From NCBI GenBank assembly GCA_003176995.1, contig QHBN01000182.1, positions 1-36,080 of the forward strand: a stretch of 36,080 nucleotides of DNA, given 5' to 3'. The translations under genes and the position numbers were made by a program. Origin of the DNA: Candidatus Nitrosopolaris wilkensis (GTDB lineage Archaea > Thermoproteota > Nitrososphaeria > Nitrososphaerales > Nitrososphaeraceae). Below, one piece after another: positions 8,893 to 17,290 of the stretch; within the stretch, counting starts at the first letter, position 1, and every line of letters begins with the position of its first letter. The notes under the pieces were generated by a model. The model was not told the origin of the DNA and ran no database searches. It saw only the letters and a list, made by a program, of their open reading frames with translations.

Positions 8893-8960
8893 TATACATT
8901 CATTACATTACACTTATAAACGTCTTGTATAATAGATGTATTGTATGTAATAAATGTATA
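8893..8960. promoter_or_regulatory. Candidate operator: 16-bp inverted repeat bracketing the TATA box
   Basis: The left arm at 8893-8908 (TATACATTCATTACAT) and the reverse complement of the right arm at 8945-8960 (TATACATTTATTACAT) match at 15 of 16 positions. Between them lies a TATA-like tttataag (minus strand, 8913-8920), about 40 nt before TTG 8877. The arm centres are 52 bp apart, close to five helical turns, so dimers on the two arms would face the same side. This is the layout expected for autorepression by the downstream RHH-type protein. Confidence 0.6.
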
Positions 8961-8989
8961 AGACAAAAAAATCTTGTTATGTGGGTTTT

Positions 8990-9157
8990 TTATTCATTCA
9001 TCAAGACCTCATAACAGCTGCCAGATATTGAACGATCTGTCTTGCAAATCTTCTTTCTGGGCGCTGATGGCCATCTTGAAACATCATCAATGTTTCCAGA
9101 TCAATTGGTTGGGACTCCAATTATTGTTATCTTTGGATCTGTTGGTCTCCTCGCCAT
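8990..9157 (-). pseudogene. Arginase/agmatinase-like N-terminal remnant
   Basis: From ATG 9157 the minus strand reads MARRPTDPKITIIGVPTN, a TGA where Ser is expected, then SGNIDDVSRWPSAPRK and on to TAA 8990. The KITIIGVPTNxSG...PSALRK pattern recalls the N-terminus of ureohydrolase (arginase) family proteins. Everything downstream, including the metal-binding motifs, is gone. The identification rests on about 30 residues and is tentative. Confidence 0.4.
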
Positions 9158-9422
9158 TTTGTAAGTGATCACCCACTACTAAAAATAGTATTTAAATTAG
9201 TGGTGATATGTGGTTAGCAGTTGAACTATGGTATTATAGAAAATATTATAAAATAAGAATAATGTCCAATAGAATGTATTTAATGCATGAGGTGGCGCTA
9301 TTATTGTGCTGGAGAAGGGAAAATAAATGGTAACTGTATCTGCAGAAGCATCGAGGCCAAAGCCTCGAGCAACGCCAAGAACAAGAGTAGAAATTAGTCG
9401 ACGCTATAAATAGCCAAACACC

Positions 9423-9578
9423 CTAACCAGCAAACCCTGGTAACGAAATAATTACTAGAAAAATAGTCCGCAGGACTGCCAGAATACGTGCCCAAGCACC
9501 TAACAAATCTGAGATGATGCCAAATGCTCTTGCAAAATATGGCTTTGCTCCTTGTACATTTGTAATTGTATAAAACAA
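9423..9578 (-). CDS. Small amphipathic/membrane protein downstream of the helical protein
   Basis: A TTG at 9578 starts a 51-residue frame: a short polar start, then VQGAKPYFARAFGIISDLLG, then WARILAVLRTIFLVIISLPG and a stop at 9423. The second half is a long hydrophobic helix. It begins 27 nt after the stop of the helical-repeat gene on the same strand, so an operon is plausible. No family is recognised. The start codon is uncertain because no ATG or GTG is in frame. Confidence 0.4.
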   Translation of the reverse strand: MFYTITNVQGAKPYFARAFGIISDLLGAWARILAVLRTIFLVIISLPGFAG

Positions 9579-9604
9579 GAGTATGTCTTGTGTAACTTAT
9601 GACA

Positions 9605-10021
9605 TTAAGGCCACTCAGGAAGCTTTGTCATGATCGCCTTAGGGGATGTCTCCACTGTATCTGTTGCCATGTCTCTGACTGTGTGTACTGTCACACGCGC
9701 TGCCACAGTTGTTTGTTGTATAGCGCTAGCTGTACCGCGGACTATACCGTCCTCTTTCAAATCCCTAGCAGTATCACGAATTTCTCTTGCAGTGTCACGC
9801 GCAGCAACTGCGGCATAATATACCGCCTGTGTTAGCTCATTAAATGCTCCACTTTGATGAAGAATTCGTACTGTTTTTCTCATTTGATATGATCCTTCGT
9901 GAATTCCTTTGGCAATGTTCTTTATTGACTGTGCAATTTGTTCAGGGTTCATTTGAGCCGGAACTCTTTTATTTGGATAAACATTTCTCGTTTTGTATGG
10001 GCCACTATTCTCGTTAGTCAT
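9605..10021 (-). CDS. Amphipathic helical-repeat protein (LEA/apolipoprotein-like composition)
   Basis: About 138 residues: a disordered Asn/Pro-rich start, then long helices made of alternating Ala, Thr, Arg, Asp and Val. A repeat such as AARDTAREIRDTARDLKEDG is followed by related units to the C-terminus. The pattern is typical of membrane- or stress-associated helical proteins, but no function is known. In-frame ATGs lie at 10036, 10027 and 10021. A TATA box (tttatagt on the minus strand, 10043-10050) is centred 26 nt upstream of 10021, so MTNENSG is the likeliest start of a leaderless message. Confidence 0.7.
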   Translation of the reverse strand: MTNENSGPYKTRNVYPNKRVPAQMNPEQIAQSIKNIAKGIHEGSYQMRKTVRILHQSGAFNELTQAVYYAAVAARDTAREIRDTARDLKEDGIVRGTASAIQQTTVAARVTVHTVRDMATDTVETSPKAIMTKLPEWP

Positions 10022-10086
10022 ATCCATTATATGCACTTAGACACTATAAATGGTTTATACAATGTATACTTGATGGCTCAAATTAA

Positions 10087-11147
10087 TATGATGCGGTTGA
10101 AGCAAAGAATGACCATAGGGAGATTTGTGAAGCATTAATGATTAGCCAAGCCACATTATACCGTTACAATGGTAAGAAATACAAGGAAGCCAGGTAGGTG
10201 GGAAAAAAATTGGGATTGTCTGCAATCCATGTCACAACGCACGAACTGCAGGAAGTAACCAATCACATTAAGCGTAGAACTGGGATAGACCGGTTAACGT
10301 TCGATGCAGAACCCTACATATTAAATTTACAAAATGGCTTGCTAAATAAGAGAATTTTGCCAATACCTTCGCAGATTTAAAATAAGACAGATTCACTACG
10401 ACTCGTAATTTCAAGATGCTGGTATCTGGCGATTTCATTAGAGCGCAAAAGAAGTATGGTCAGCCATTCGAGTTTTCGAGTTACGCCAAATTAATCTTCA
10501 GCGCCAACGAAATTCCGCAATCAGAGGATAAAACATTTGCCTATTACCGGAGATGGGTAATATTCTTCTTTGAGAAGGTTTTTGATGGTTAAGATAAAGA
10601 CATCAACCTGATCGATAAACTTACGAATGATGCTGTGTTCTCAGGTTTATTGAATATGGCTTTAATCGCACTCAGGCAACTAATCACGGATAGCGGGTTT
10701 ATCCACACTGACGACATGGAAACAGTCGAGAAGGAGTATAATCTAAATGCACGCACAGCAGAACGGTTTGTCAGGGAAAAATGTGAAGTCGATGTCCCTG
10801 ACAGAGAACGCCATGAAATCTGTAGAGACCTTTACTATGCCTACGAAGTATACTGTAAAGAGAACAGTATTACTGCCAACGTGTCGGTTGGTTGGCTGTA
10901 TGTCAGTAGCCAAAATTGTAGAGCTGGTGAGCTGGTGAGCTGGGTGGGGAGTTCTGAAAAAGGCTGGGAGAATGCAGCGCAGACTGCAGTTAGAGAGGAG
11001 CCCAAGACGATACATGGAATTCGGGGAATAGACGTAAAAGAAATAGCTGCAAAAATAGAATGCAAAACAGGAAAAATACAAAAGTTCAGAGGCGGTATTA
11101 AGTTAGCCTTTGGCGTAGACAGAAAATATTGTAGATATATCCAATAG
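10087..11147 (+). pseudogene. Degraded viral/plasmid-type primase-helicase (D5/P4 family)
   Basis: A single decayed gene can be followed through frame changes. An N-terminal part (ATLYRYNGKKYKEAR, stop at 10195, then VTNHIKRRTG and EPYILNLQNGLLN) matches the region before the helicase. An internal deletion at about 10350 removes the Walker A segment. The helicase C-terminal part resumes as ENFANTFADLK, stop, FKMLVSGDFIRAQKKYG, AKLIFSANEIPQS, YYRRWVIFF, a further stop near 10590, then a winged-helix-like tail to 11147. At least three nonsense codons plus the deletion show it is dead. Such genes belong to archaeal proviruses and plasmids, so this is probably the scar of an old integrated element. 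No integrase or attachment site is visible nearby. Confidence 0.75.
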
Positions 11148-11211
11148 CCATATGGAAATTCAAAAATAATGACGAAATGCAAACAACCGCTTGACAGTAA
11201 ATGAAAAAGAG

Positions 11212-11219
11212 ATTTATAG
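11212..11219 (+). promoter_or_regulatory. TATA box of the TRAM gene (leaderless)
   Basis: The atttatag element is centred about 26 nt before ATG 11241, so transcription should begin on or next to the start codon. There is no Shine-Dalgarno sequence, consistent with a leaderless mRNA. Confidence 0.55.
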
Positions 11220-11240
11220 AGCAAACGATCTCTCGACCTA

Positions 11241-11486
11241 ATGGGTTACGGTAGAAGTTACAGCGGTGGCGGCAGTAGAGACTTTAGAGGATCTACAGGC
11301 CCAAAACCAGTAGAAGTAGGTAAGGAATATGACATAGAAGTTACGGAAATCAGTCGACAAGGTGACGGTATCGCAAGAGTCCAAGGATTTGTTGTTTTTG
11401 TCAAAAATGGAAAAGTTGGACAGAAAGTTAAGGTTAAGGTTGATCAGGTAGGAAATAGGTTCGCTACAGCTACGGTTGTGAGCTAA
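11241..11486 (+). CDS. Stand-alone TRAM-domain protein
   Basis: The 81 residues comprise a Gly/Ser/Arg-rich N-terminus (about 1-22) and one TRAM beta-barrel (about 23-81). The barrel shows the hallmark GKEYDIEVTEISRQGDGIAR and GFVVFVKNGKVGQKVKVKV. Family members in archaea bind RNA without strong sequence preference and act as cold-shock-like RNA chaperones. The RG-rich tail would add RNA contacts. It is monocistronic with its own TATA box. The protein is complete and the assignment firm; the exact physiological role in this organism is inferred. Confidence 0.95.
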   Translation: MGYGRSYSGGGSRDFRGSTGPKPVEVGKEYDIEVTEISRQGDGIARVQGFVVFVKNGKVGQKVKVKVDQVGNRFATATVVS

Positions 11487-11694
11487 ATCACGCAATAACT
11501 GAGCTGTACGTGGACAGTTGATTGGACGTGTCATAACCAAGACACGGTTGTTATACCTGACACAATATCGAGATTTGGAACGACAAAAACAAATGTTTCC
11601 TGACTATCAAGCTAAAAAGTATAGCTCATAACTTTCAACTTGCTTTGCGTAATCAGTCCTGCACTACTAGGTTATAGTATGGGACTGGATAACA

Positions 11695-11729
11695 AATACT
11701 ATAGATGCACTATAGTATTGCATTTTTTT
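11695..11729 (+). terminator. AT-rich hairpin followed by seven T
   Basis: aatactatag at 11695-11704 pairs perfectly with ctatagtatt at 11710-11719 over a 5-nt loop. Seven T residues follow at 11723-11729. It sits 209 nt after the TRAM stop and 59 nt before the next ATG. It could be a late terminator for TRAM or a regulatory palindrome for the secreted-protein gene. The low GC of the stem argues against a classical intrinsic terminator. Confidence 0.35.
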
Positions 11730-11787
11730 CCCAATTTCTTTACATAAGAATGTAAATAAACTAGTATCGCTCTTTCAAAATCACATT

Positions 11788-12371
11788 ATGTCCAGAAAAA
11801 TATTGACGCCCGTCTCTAATGCATTACCCCTGCTTATGCTTCTCGTGACATCAGCAACTTTTCTTGTCCAGTGTTAGCTCAACCCCAACTGTTCGGTAAC
11901 AGTCATGGCGGTGCGATGACTTTTGATTCACCGAATTTCATGAATAGTATATTCAATGCATCATCAATCTCAGGTATTGTAGGTATAAGCATGGTAAATG
12001 GAGTCAAAGTTACCGGAGAAAACCTTGGAAATAATGAGATAACTGTAACTCTAAAACACGTAGCAACAAATAGTAATAGTAGCCTTGTACCTTCAGTTAC
12101 AGTTATAGCGCTTAGATTACCTACGGATCTCCAAGGTCTAATGTCATTAGCTGTAGCTTCACGCAGTACGGGAGGCAATAATACTAGCATGCTGATGACT
12201 AACAACACAAATCCCATGAACGCTATGATAGGACAAGGGTTTAGAGGATTAGGAGCGAATGCTACAACTCAGAATAATCCGTTCAAAGCGCTTGGCTTTT
12301 TGAGGAATATTCAGATAGGAAGTAGCAGCATAGTTAATGCCGTGAGAATGAGTAGTTATATCGAAAAGTAA
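11788..12371 (+). CDS. Secreted hypothetical protein with frameshift between signal peptide and mature part
   Basis: The mature region (from GTG 11871, frame 3) has 166 residues rich in Asn, Ser, Thr and Gly, with a beta-rich centre (GVKVTGENLGNNEITVTLKHV, split here as GVKVTGENLG and NNEITVTLKH). It looks like a surface-exposed protein. Upstream, ATG 11788 in frame 1 encodes a clean signal peptide (MSRKILTPVSN, then ALPLLMLLVTSATFLV). That frame stops at once, next to the VLAQPQ cleavage-like site of the other frame. A one-base deletion at about 11863-11870 accounts for this. As written, the protein would start at GTG without a signal. Either the gene is damaged or the base is a sequencing error. 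Function unknown. Confidence 0.65.
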
Positions 12372-12830
12372 CACAAGAAAAGGCGGTAGTGCGTAGCGAT
12401 GTATGAAATAATCCACTTGTGATAGATACTATCTCTAAATACTAAGAGTATGTAGATAATGGTTTTGCTAATTCAATGTTTTGTGTTGTGATGGATATGA
12501 TAGTAAACAGACTGATTGTAGAACATACACTGTCAACAATGTGTTAACCTATGCAAATAGATATTCTATGAGAGGAAAGTCATAACTCTTAGCCTCTAGG
12601 ATATGGACCGTTATTTGTGGCGGCGGTCGTCTGTTATTGCTGTATCGAAATCTAGCCAAGCAAAACCAATCCTTCGGTAGATATGCCACAATTAACGCTA
12701 GTGATATTTGGATAGTATAGTTTATTTCTTGGGATACTGGTATATTTCATAATCTAACATATCCTTTCGTCTACCATTACTTGCTTCATGGGTATGTTGG
12801 ATACACAACACCACAACTGGCCATACCCCC
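12372..12830. other. Gene-free stretch
   Basis: No frame longer than about 40 codons has protein-like composition, and no hairpin or repeat stands out. The last 40 bp may belong to the decayed sensor gene that follows. Confidence 0.4.
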
Positions 12831-13178
12831 AAAGAGAAGAGAGCCTACAACGATGCTGGATTACAGTTAGGGTATGATAGATTCCTAGGTTTAGGTAAGG
12901 AGATACTGACTAGATCTAAAAAAGGAGAACATAAGGGCATTAGGTTGGTCACCACTGCTATAGACAGAGATAATGTAGAATTAGTGAAAATACTCTTGGA
13001 TTTCGGAATTCAGATAAGAGATATCAAAAATATGCTACCAATGAATTTTTCTGTTACAGACAAAGAGGTTCATGCTACGATAGATAATATGAAAGATGGC
13101 AAAATGGTTCAAAGCGTCTTAGTTAGTAATGAACCTCTTTATGTTAATCACTTTCATTCTATTTTTGATTCAATTTGA
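12831..13178 (+). pseudogene. Truncated sensor-domain fragment of a thaumarchaeal histidine-kinase-type family
   Basis: The open frame reads AYNDAGLQLGYDRFLGLGKE, then IRLVTTAIDRDNVELVKILL, IKNMLPMNFSVTDKEVHATI and MVQSVLVSNEPLYVNHFHSI, stopping at FDSI. I recognise the order as the PLD-like/PAS-associated sensor region that precedes the kinase core in many Nitrososphaera proteins. There the text continues with ...FEELWKNGIDA. Here it ends before that point. No good start codon is present, so both ends are missing. It is a fragment of the same family as the frameshifted gene at 32320-32911. Confidence 0.55.
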
Positions 13179-13277
13179 AGAATTTTATAAACTCTACCCA
13201 TTTAACCGGTTTTACCTTAATCAAGGATTTCAACCGTCTTGTAATCGAAGTAATTCGCATGCTTGAAGACGCTATTT

Positions 13278-14153
13278 CTAATCCACAAACAATACTCTGT
13301 TCGTGATTTTCCCCAGTTTCTCTATTTCAACTTCAACTACATCATTGTGTTTCAAATATTTCAAATCTGATGAAAAAGATAATGCAGTCCCGCTTGGAGT
13401 ACCGGTAGATATTATATCTCCAGGCTCAAGTGTCATCACCTTGCTCAGATTACATATGATTTTGCCTATCTTTAAGATAAGGTTCTTGCTAGATGAATCT
13501 TGTCTGATTTCTCCATTTACTTTTGTTGTTATGTGAAGGTTGCAAGGATCAGGAATATCATCACTGGTGGTTAACCATGGTCCACATGGTCCAAATGTGT
13601 CAAAACCCTTTGCTCTGGTATATTGCTTATCAGTAAATTGCAGATCACGTGCTGAAACGTCATTTAATATAAAATACCCAGAAACATATTTGAGGGCTTC
13701 ATCTTCAGTGGCTTTCCTGCATTTCTTGCCTATGAGAAATGCTAACTCTCCCTCATAGTCTAGCTGCTTTACGAATTTTGGACAGAGGATATCATCCATT
13801 GGACCAATGAGACTGGTTCTCGGCTTCATATATATGACAGGTTCCTTAGGAGGATTCTTCCCAAAGCGTAGCCAACTTGGTTGGTCGGTATAGTTAAATG
13901 CCAAGCATATTATCTTGAAGGATTTAATTATAGGTGGAAGGAGCCTAAATTCGTTTATTTCATGAGTAAATAATAACTTGCTCAGATTGTCGTTTAACCT
14001 TTGACCATATTCGTTACTGAAGAGAAACTGTTCTAACTCAGATGGTAAAACTAATCCCTTCTGTTTTTCTATCTCATCCCTTGTAATTCCCCTTCCATGA
14101 TTGATAATCATAAAGGTTTCTTGGCCATTTTGTATTATACGTGCTACCCTCAA
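13278..14153 (-). CDS. Fumarylacetoacetate hydrolase (FAH) family protein
   Basis: The 291-residue enzyme has the FAH catalytic domain at about 80-290. Metal ligands are Glu134 and Glu136 (YEGELAFLIG) and Asp165 (NDVSARDLQ), with the KGFDTFGPCGPWL block at 183-193 and GTPSG at 251-255. Members hydrolyse or decarboxylate diketo or acylpyruvate compounds, isomerise dienes, or act on ureidoglycolate. The usual active-site His after NYxD is Gln91, which argues against simple hydrolase chemistry. The start is TTG 14153. It is the last gene of the minus-strand cluster; a 131-bp gap from purE means it could also be transcribed alone. The substrate cannot be told from sequence. Confidence 0.85.
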   Translation of the reverse strand: MRVARIIQNGQETFMIINHGRGITRDEIEKQKGLVLPSELEQFLFSNEYGQRLNDNLSKLLFTHEINEFRLLPPIIKSFKIICLAFNYTDQPSWLRFGKNPPKEPVIYMKPRTSLIGPMDDILCPKFVKQLDYEGELAFLIGKKCRKATEDEALKYVSGYFILNDVSARDLQFTDKQYTRAKGFDTFGPCGPWLTTSDDIPDPCNLHITTKVNGEIRQDSSSKNLILKIGKIICNLSKVMTLEPGDIISTGTPSGTALSFSSDLKYLKHNDVVEVEIEKLGKITNRVLFVD

Positions 14154-14284
14154 ACAAATGCGCCTCTACCACAATTATGTTGCCAGTAAGTATTAAGGAC
14201 ATCCTCAAATATGCCAACTCAACATAATGCACATGCATGCTAAGAGATTCTATACGATTATTTTACGTAAATGATTATGGATTA

Positions 14285-14786
14285 TTATTTATTATAATGT
14301 AAAATATTCGCTGCTTGTCTTTGAACTTCTTCGGATAGACTTATTTTTAATTTATCCATTTGGCGCGTAACGTCGTCGTTATGCAAACTTATGATTTGGC
14401 ATGCTAGAATCGCCGCATTTCTAGCACCATTAACCGACACGGGTAGCAACAGGAACTCCACTTGGCATCTGTAGCATGGAAAGAACCGAATCCAATCCAT
14501 CAAGAAAAGATGACCTTAAGGGTACAGCAATAACAGGTAATGTTGTAAATGCGGCAATCATCCCAGGTAAATGAGCTGAACCACTTGCCGCCGCTATAAT
14601 TACTTCGATGCCTCTATCTTTCGCACCCTTGGCGTATCGGATCATTTCTTCTGGAGACCTGTGGGCTGAAGTTACGACTACTTCAAACGGTATTCCAAAT
14701 GATTCTAGAATTTTGACCGCTTCCTTCAAAACTTCAAGGTCCTTCTCGTTCGGCATCGCTATTGAAACCAGTACCTTATTGTTCAT
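14285..14786 (-). pseudogene. purE: PurE-like N5-CAIR mutase/AIR carboxylase, single-base frameshift
   Basis: Two overlapping frames form one 166-residue PurE, the usual length. The first (ATG 14786) gives [47 protein letters not shown] then a premature stop at 14430. The second continues [19 protein letters not shown] to 14285. Removing one C from the CCC at 14441-14443 restores the reading. PurE converts N5-CAIR to CAIR in purine synthesis. The catalytic AHR (41-43) and AHLPG are kept, but the N-terminal GSxSD loop reads AMPNEKD, which is unusual. A TATA box (gcttata, 14811-14817) sits 27 nt upstream, so ATG 14786 is a leaderless start. Such a gene is normally needed, so a sequencing error or a second copy elsewhere must be considered. 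Confidence 0.8.
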
Positions 14787-14980
14787 GGAATATACAACTG
14801 AATAAGAGAATATAAGCAATCAAGGTTTAGACAATGCTTTTGAGAAAAAGCAGTTTATCTAGGAACATGTAGATCGACTTGATTGCGAAATTTGCTCGAA
14901 TCTTCGAGATTCCTATGAAAAAAGAGCAGATAATAAAATGTAATAGAAAAAAATGATCCTTTCTACGCATTTGGAATAAT

Positions 14981-16399
14981 TCAGTGGAGTAAAGGCATAA
15001 ATTTTGTCAGGCTATCATTTACGCGTTCGTATGCATAAGCTACTGAAAGAATCCTTTCTTCTTCAAACGGTGCCGCTATTATTTGTACCCCTACTGGCAT
15101 ATTGTCATTCGTTAATCCTGCTGGAATACTGGCTGCAGGTAGGCCGGTGCTAGCAAATCCAATAGTGTTTCTGCTCAATGCTTGATAGATTTCAAATATT
15201 TTGCCCCCAACATTCACTGAGGGCTCATCAAATCCAGGAGCAGTCATAATGGTTGTTGGCACAGCGAGGGCATCAACATTTTTCAGTGTTTTCATAAATG
15301 CATTCCTCAGTTCTTTTCTAAATTTATGAGCTTGTATGTAATTAACAGCAGATACTGCCATTCCTTTTTGCAACATCTTTCGCACATCATCACCATAATC
15401 TTGCGGTCTCTTCTGCAACCATTCCGAGTGTATTTCTGCAGATTCTCCAAGCCTTATGGGCCGCCAAGACTCGTAAATTTTATCGGTGCCTGGAATGCCC
15501 ACATCAGAAACCGAAGCAATTTCAGTTGATTTGATAATATCAATGAAATTCTGGAATACTTTCCATACTTCTGGTTGCAAATAGTCGAAGAAGTATTCCT
15601 TGGGTACACCTACTGATATTTTTCGTTTTCTGGCTTCAATAATTCGTGTATAATGAGGGACTTTTTTATTGATCGAACCCGGATCGGCTGGATCATGACC
15701 GGCGATAATCTCCAATATTGCAGCTGCATCCCATGCGCTTCTTGTTATACATCCAACGTGATCTAATGAAGGTGCTAAATCTACAATCCCATATTTGCTG
15801 ACTCTTCCATAAGTGGGCTTTAGACCGACAACGCCACAAAGAGAAGATGGAACTCTAATAGAACCACTTGTGTCTGTCGCTAGGGAGACAGGTACCATAC
15901 CTGATGCTACCGCAACAGCCGAACCTCCACTTGAACCTCCTGATAATCTAGAAGTATTCCATGGATTTCTTGATGACCCATAATGTGGGTTTACATTAGT
16001 TATTCCACAAGCAAATTCGTGAGTATTATTTGTACCAATTAGAATTGCACCTGCCATTTTCATTTTTGCAACTGAGGTTGCATTAATTTTCGAAACATAA
16101 TCAGACATTATTCTTGAACCTGCAGTACATTTAACTTCCTCTGCATAGATGACGTCTTTAATTGAAAATGGGATGCCGTGTAAAGGGCCAGTATAGAGTC
16201 CTTCCTTGATTTGTTTTTCAGCTATTTTTGCATCTTGGCGTGCGCGTTCTTCAAGTACAGTGATGAAAGCATCTAGAGACGAATCAAATTTCTCGATTCT
16301 TTCTAAGCAGGCTTCAACCAGCTCCAATGGAGACAAATCTCCATTCTTTATTCTATCAGACATTGACTTAATGCTTGTTAGTGTAATTAAGCTTGACAT
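14981..16399 (-). CDS. Amidase-signature family hydrolase (AtzF/AtzE- or GatA-like)
   Basis: The 472-residue enzyme has the full amidase signature with Ser-cisSer-Lys triad: Lys81 (FSIKDVI), Ser156 in GGSSGGSA, Ser180 in DTSGSIRVP. It hydrolyses a C-N amide bond to release ammonia. Length and context suit a small-molecule amidase such as allophanate or carboxybiuret hydrolase more than the tRNA amidotransferase subunit GatA, although GatA-like sequence is retained (TYGRVSKYGIV). No GatB or GatC is near. Its ATG overlaps the stop of the upstream cysteine hydrolase by one base (TGATG), indicating translational coupling. An allophanate-hydrolase C-terminal domain is absent, so the exact substrate is open. 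Confidence 0.9.
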   Translation of the reverse strand: MSSLITLTSIKSMSDRIKNGDLSPLELVEACLERIEKFDSSLDAFITVLEERARQDAKIAEKQIKEGLYTGPLHGIPFSIKDVIYAEEVKCTAGSRIMSDYVSKINATSVAKMKMAGAILIGTNNTHEFACGITNVNPHYGSSRNPWNTSRLSGGSSGGSAVAVASGMVPVSLATDTSGSIRVPSSLCGVVGLKPTYGRVSKYGIVDLAPSLDHVGCITRSAWDAAAILEIIAGHDPADPGSINKKVPHYTRIIEARKRKISVGVPKEYFFDYLQPEVWKVFQNFIDIIKSTEIASVSDVGIPGTDKIYESWRPIRLGESAEIHSEWLQKRPQDYGDDVRKMLQKGMAVSAVNYIQAHKFRKELRNAFMKTLKNVDALAVPTTIMTAPGFDEPSVNVGGKIFEIYQALSRNTIGFASTGLPAASIPAGLTNDNMPVGVQIIAAPFEEERILSVAYAYERVNDSLTKFMPLLH

Positions 16400-17286
16400 C
16401 AGTTGGCACCTTTAAAAGTAGATTTGATACCTTTTACGAATTTACTAGAGTCAGACACCCAGCCAAATACTCCTCCCTGCATTTTAATTTGCTTTATTGC
16501 AGATTGATAATTACCATAGTCTGTAGCACCTGTACCATCTTTTAGTAGAGTACACCAATAGCCATGATCGTTTGCTTCCCTCATAATTGTATGGACACAT
16601 ACATCGGCGGTAATTCCAGTAATTACTAGGTGAGTTATTCCCAAATTCTTCAAAATCAATGGTAAATTGCTCTGGCCAAATCCTCCCTTCCCTGCTTTAT
16701 CTACTATGTATTCTCCTGGAACTGGGTACAGATCATCAATTATGTCCCAATTCCTTTCCCCTCTTACTAGCAATCGTCCCAGACCGCCTTCAGGAATGTT
16801 GCCAATTCCTACTCCGTCTCCAATGATTTTGCTTCGAAGGACTTTGTTATATGGCGCGTCTGAAAGGTCTGGGAGATGCCCTTCCCTAGTGTGTATTACT
16901 TTAATGTCAGTTTCATTCCTTATTGTGTCCAAGACATGCATGATTGGCTTTATTGGAGCTGAAGTTAATCCAAGATCATAGCCCATAACGTCAACGTAAC
17001 CTTTTGGACCGCAAAAATCCACTTGCATATCAATGCTCAAAAATGCTGTCCTAGCCGAGTCAAATTCAACAAAAGCCTTATCATCAAAGCGTGGACAATC
17101 TTCCACTTCTACTTTGAATAGTTTACCCTTTGGAGGACCATATAGCCAAGTTGGGAACTCAAAAGTATGTGTTTTTTTGAACTTTTCGAAGTCTTTTTCA
17201 GCTCTATTGAGTACTTGCTCCCTTGCTGCCGAAACAAAGTCTTTATTTGGTATTGCTGACTGTGGAATCTTTTTCTTGTGACTCAT
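16399..17286 (-). CDS. Isochorismatase-fold cysteine hydrolase, biuret amidohydrolase-like
   Basis: The 295-residue protein keeps the catalytic triad Asp86 (SIDMQVDFCG), Lys197 (VDKAGKGGF) and Cys230 (ITADVCVHTTM-type loop, here ITADVCVHTIM). The Lys-to-Cys spacing of 33 equals what I recall for Rhizobium BiuH. Long stretches resemble BiuH: KGYVDVMGYDLGL, IHTREGHLPDLSD, MREANDHGYWCTLL, GATDYGNYQSAIK, MQGGVFGWVS. BiuH converts biuret to allophanate and ammonia; RutB-type ureidoacrylate hydrolase is the main alternative. About 50 N-terminal residues precede the core. It lies 4 nt after the transporter and is coupled to the amidase, which would fit allophanate as the next intermediate. Confidence 0.88.
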   Translation of the reverse strand: MSHKKKIPQSAIPNKDFVSAAREQVLNRAEKDFEKFKKTHTFEFPTWLYGPPKGKLFKVEVEDCPRFDDKAFVEFDSARTAFLSIDMQVDFCGPKGYVDVMGYDLGLTSAPIKPIMHVLDTIRNETDIKVIHTREGHLPDLSDAPYNKVLRSKIIGDGVGIGNIPEGGLGRLLVRGERNWDIIDDLYPVPGEYIVDKAGKGGFGQSNLPLILKNLGITHLVITGITADVCVHTIMREANDHGYWCTLLKDGTGATDYGNYQSAIKQIKMQGGVFGWVSDSSKFVKGIKSTFKGAN

Positions 17287-17290
17287 TTCT

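Noticed and set aside
9351-9368. tcgaggc/gcctcga hairpin
   Set aside because: Seven-base stem with a 4-nt loop but no T-run and no adjacent gene end in the right orientation; likely chance or leftover coding sequence.
11790-11880. Programmed frameshift between signal peptide and mature protein
   Set aside because: No slippery heptamer or downstream pseudoknot is visible, and many other one-base breaks in the window favour mutation or sequence error.
14981-16399. GatA subunit of tRNA amidotransferase
   Set aside because: No GatB, GatC or GatD/E nearby, and tight coupling to a BiuH-like hydrolase and NCS1 carrier fits a small-molecule amidase better. Not excluded by sequence alone.
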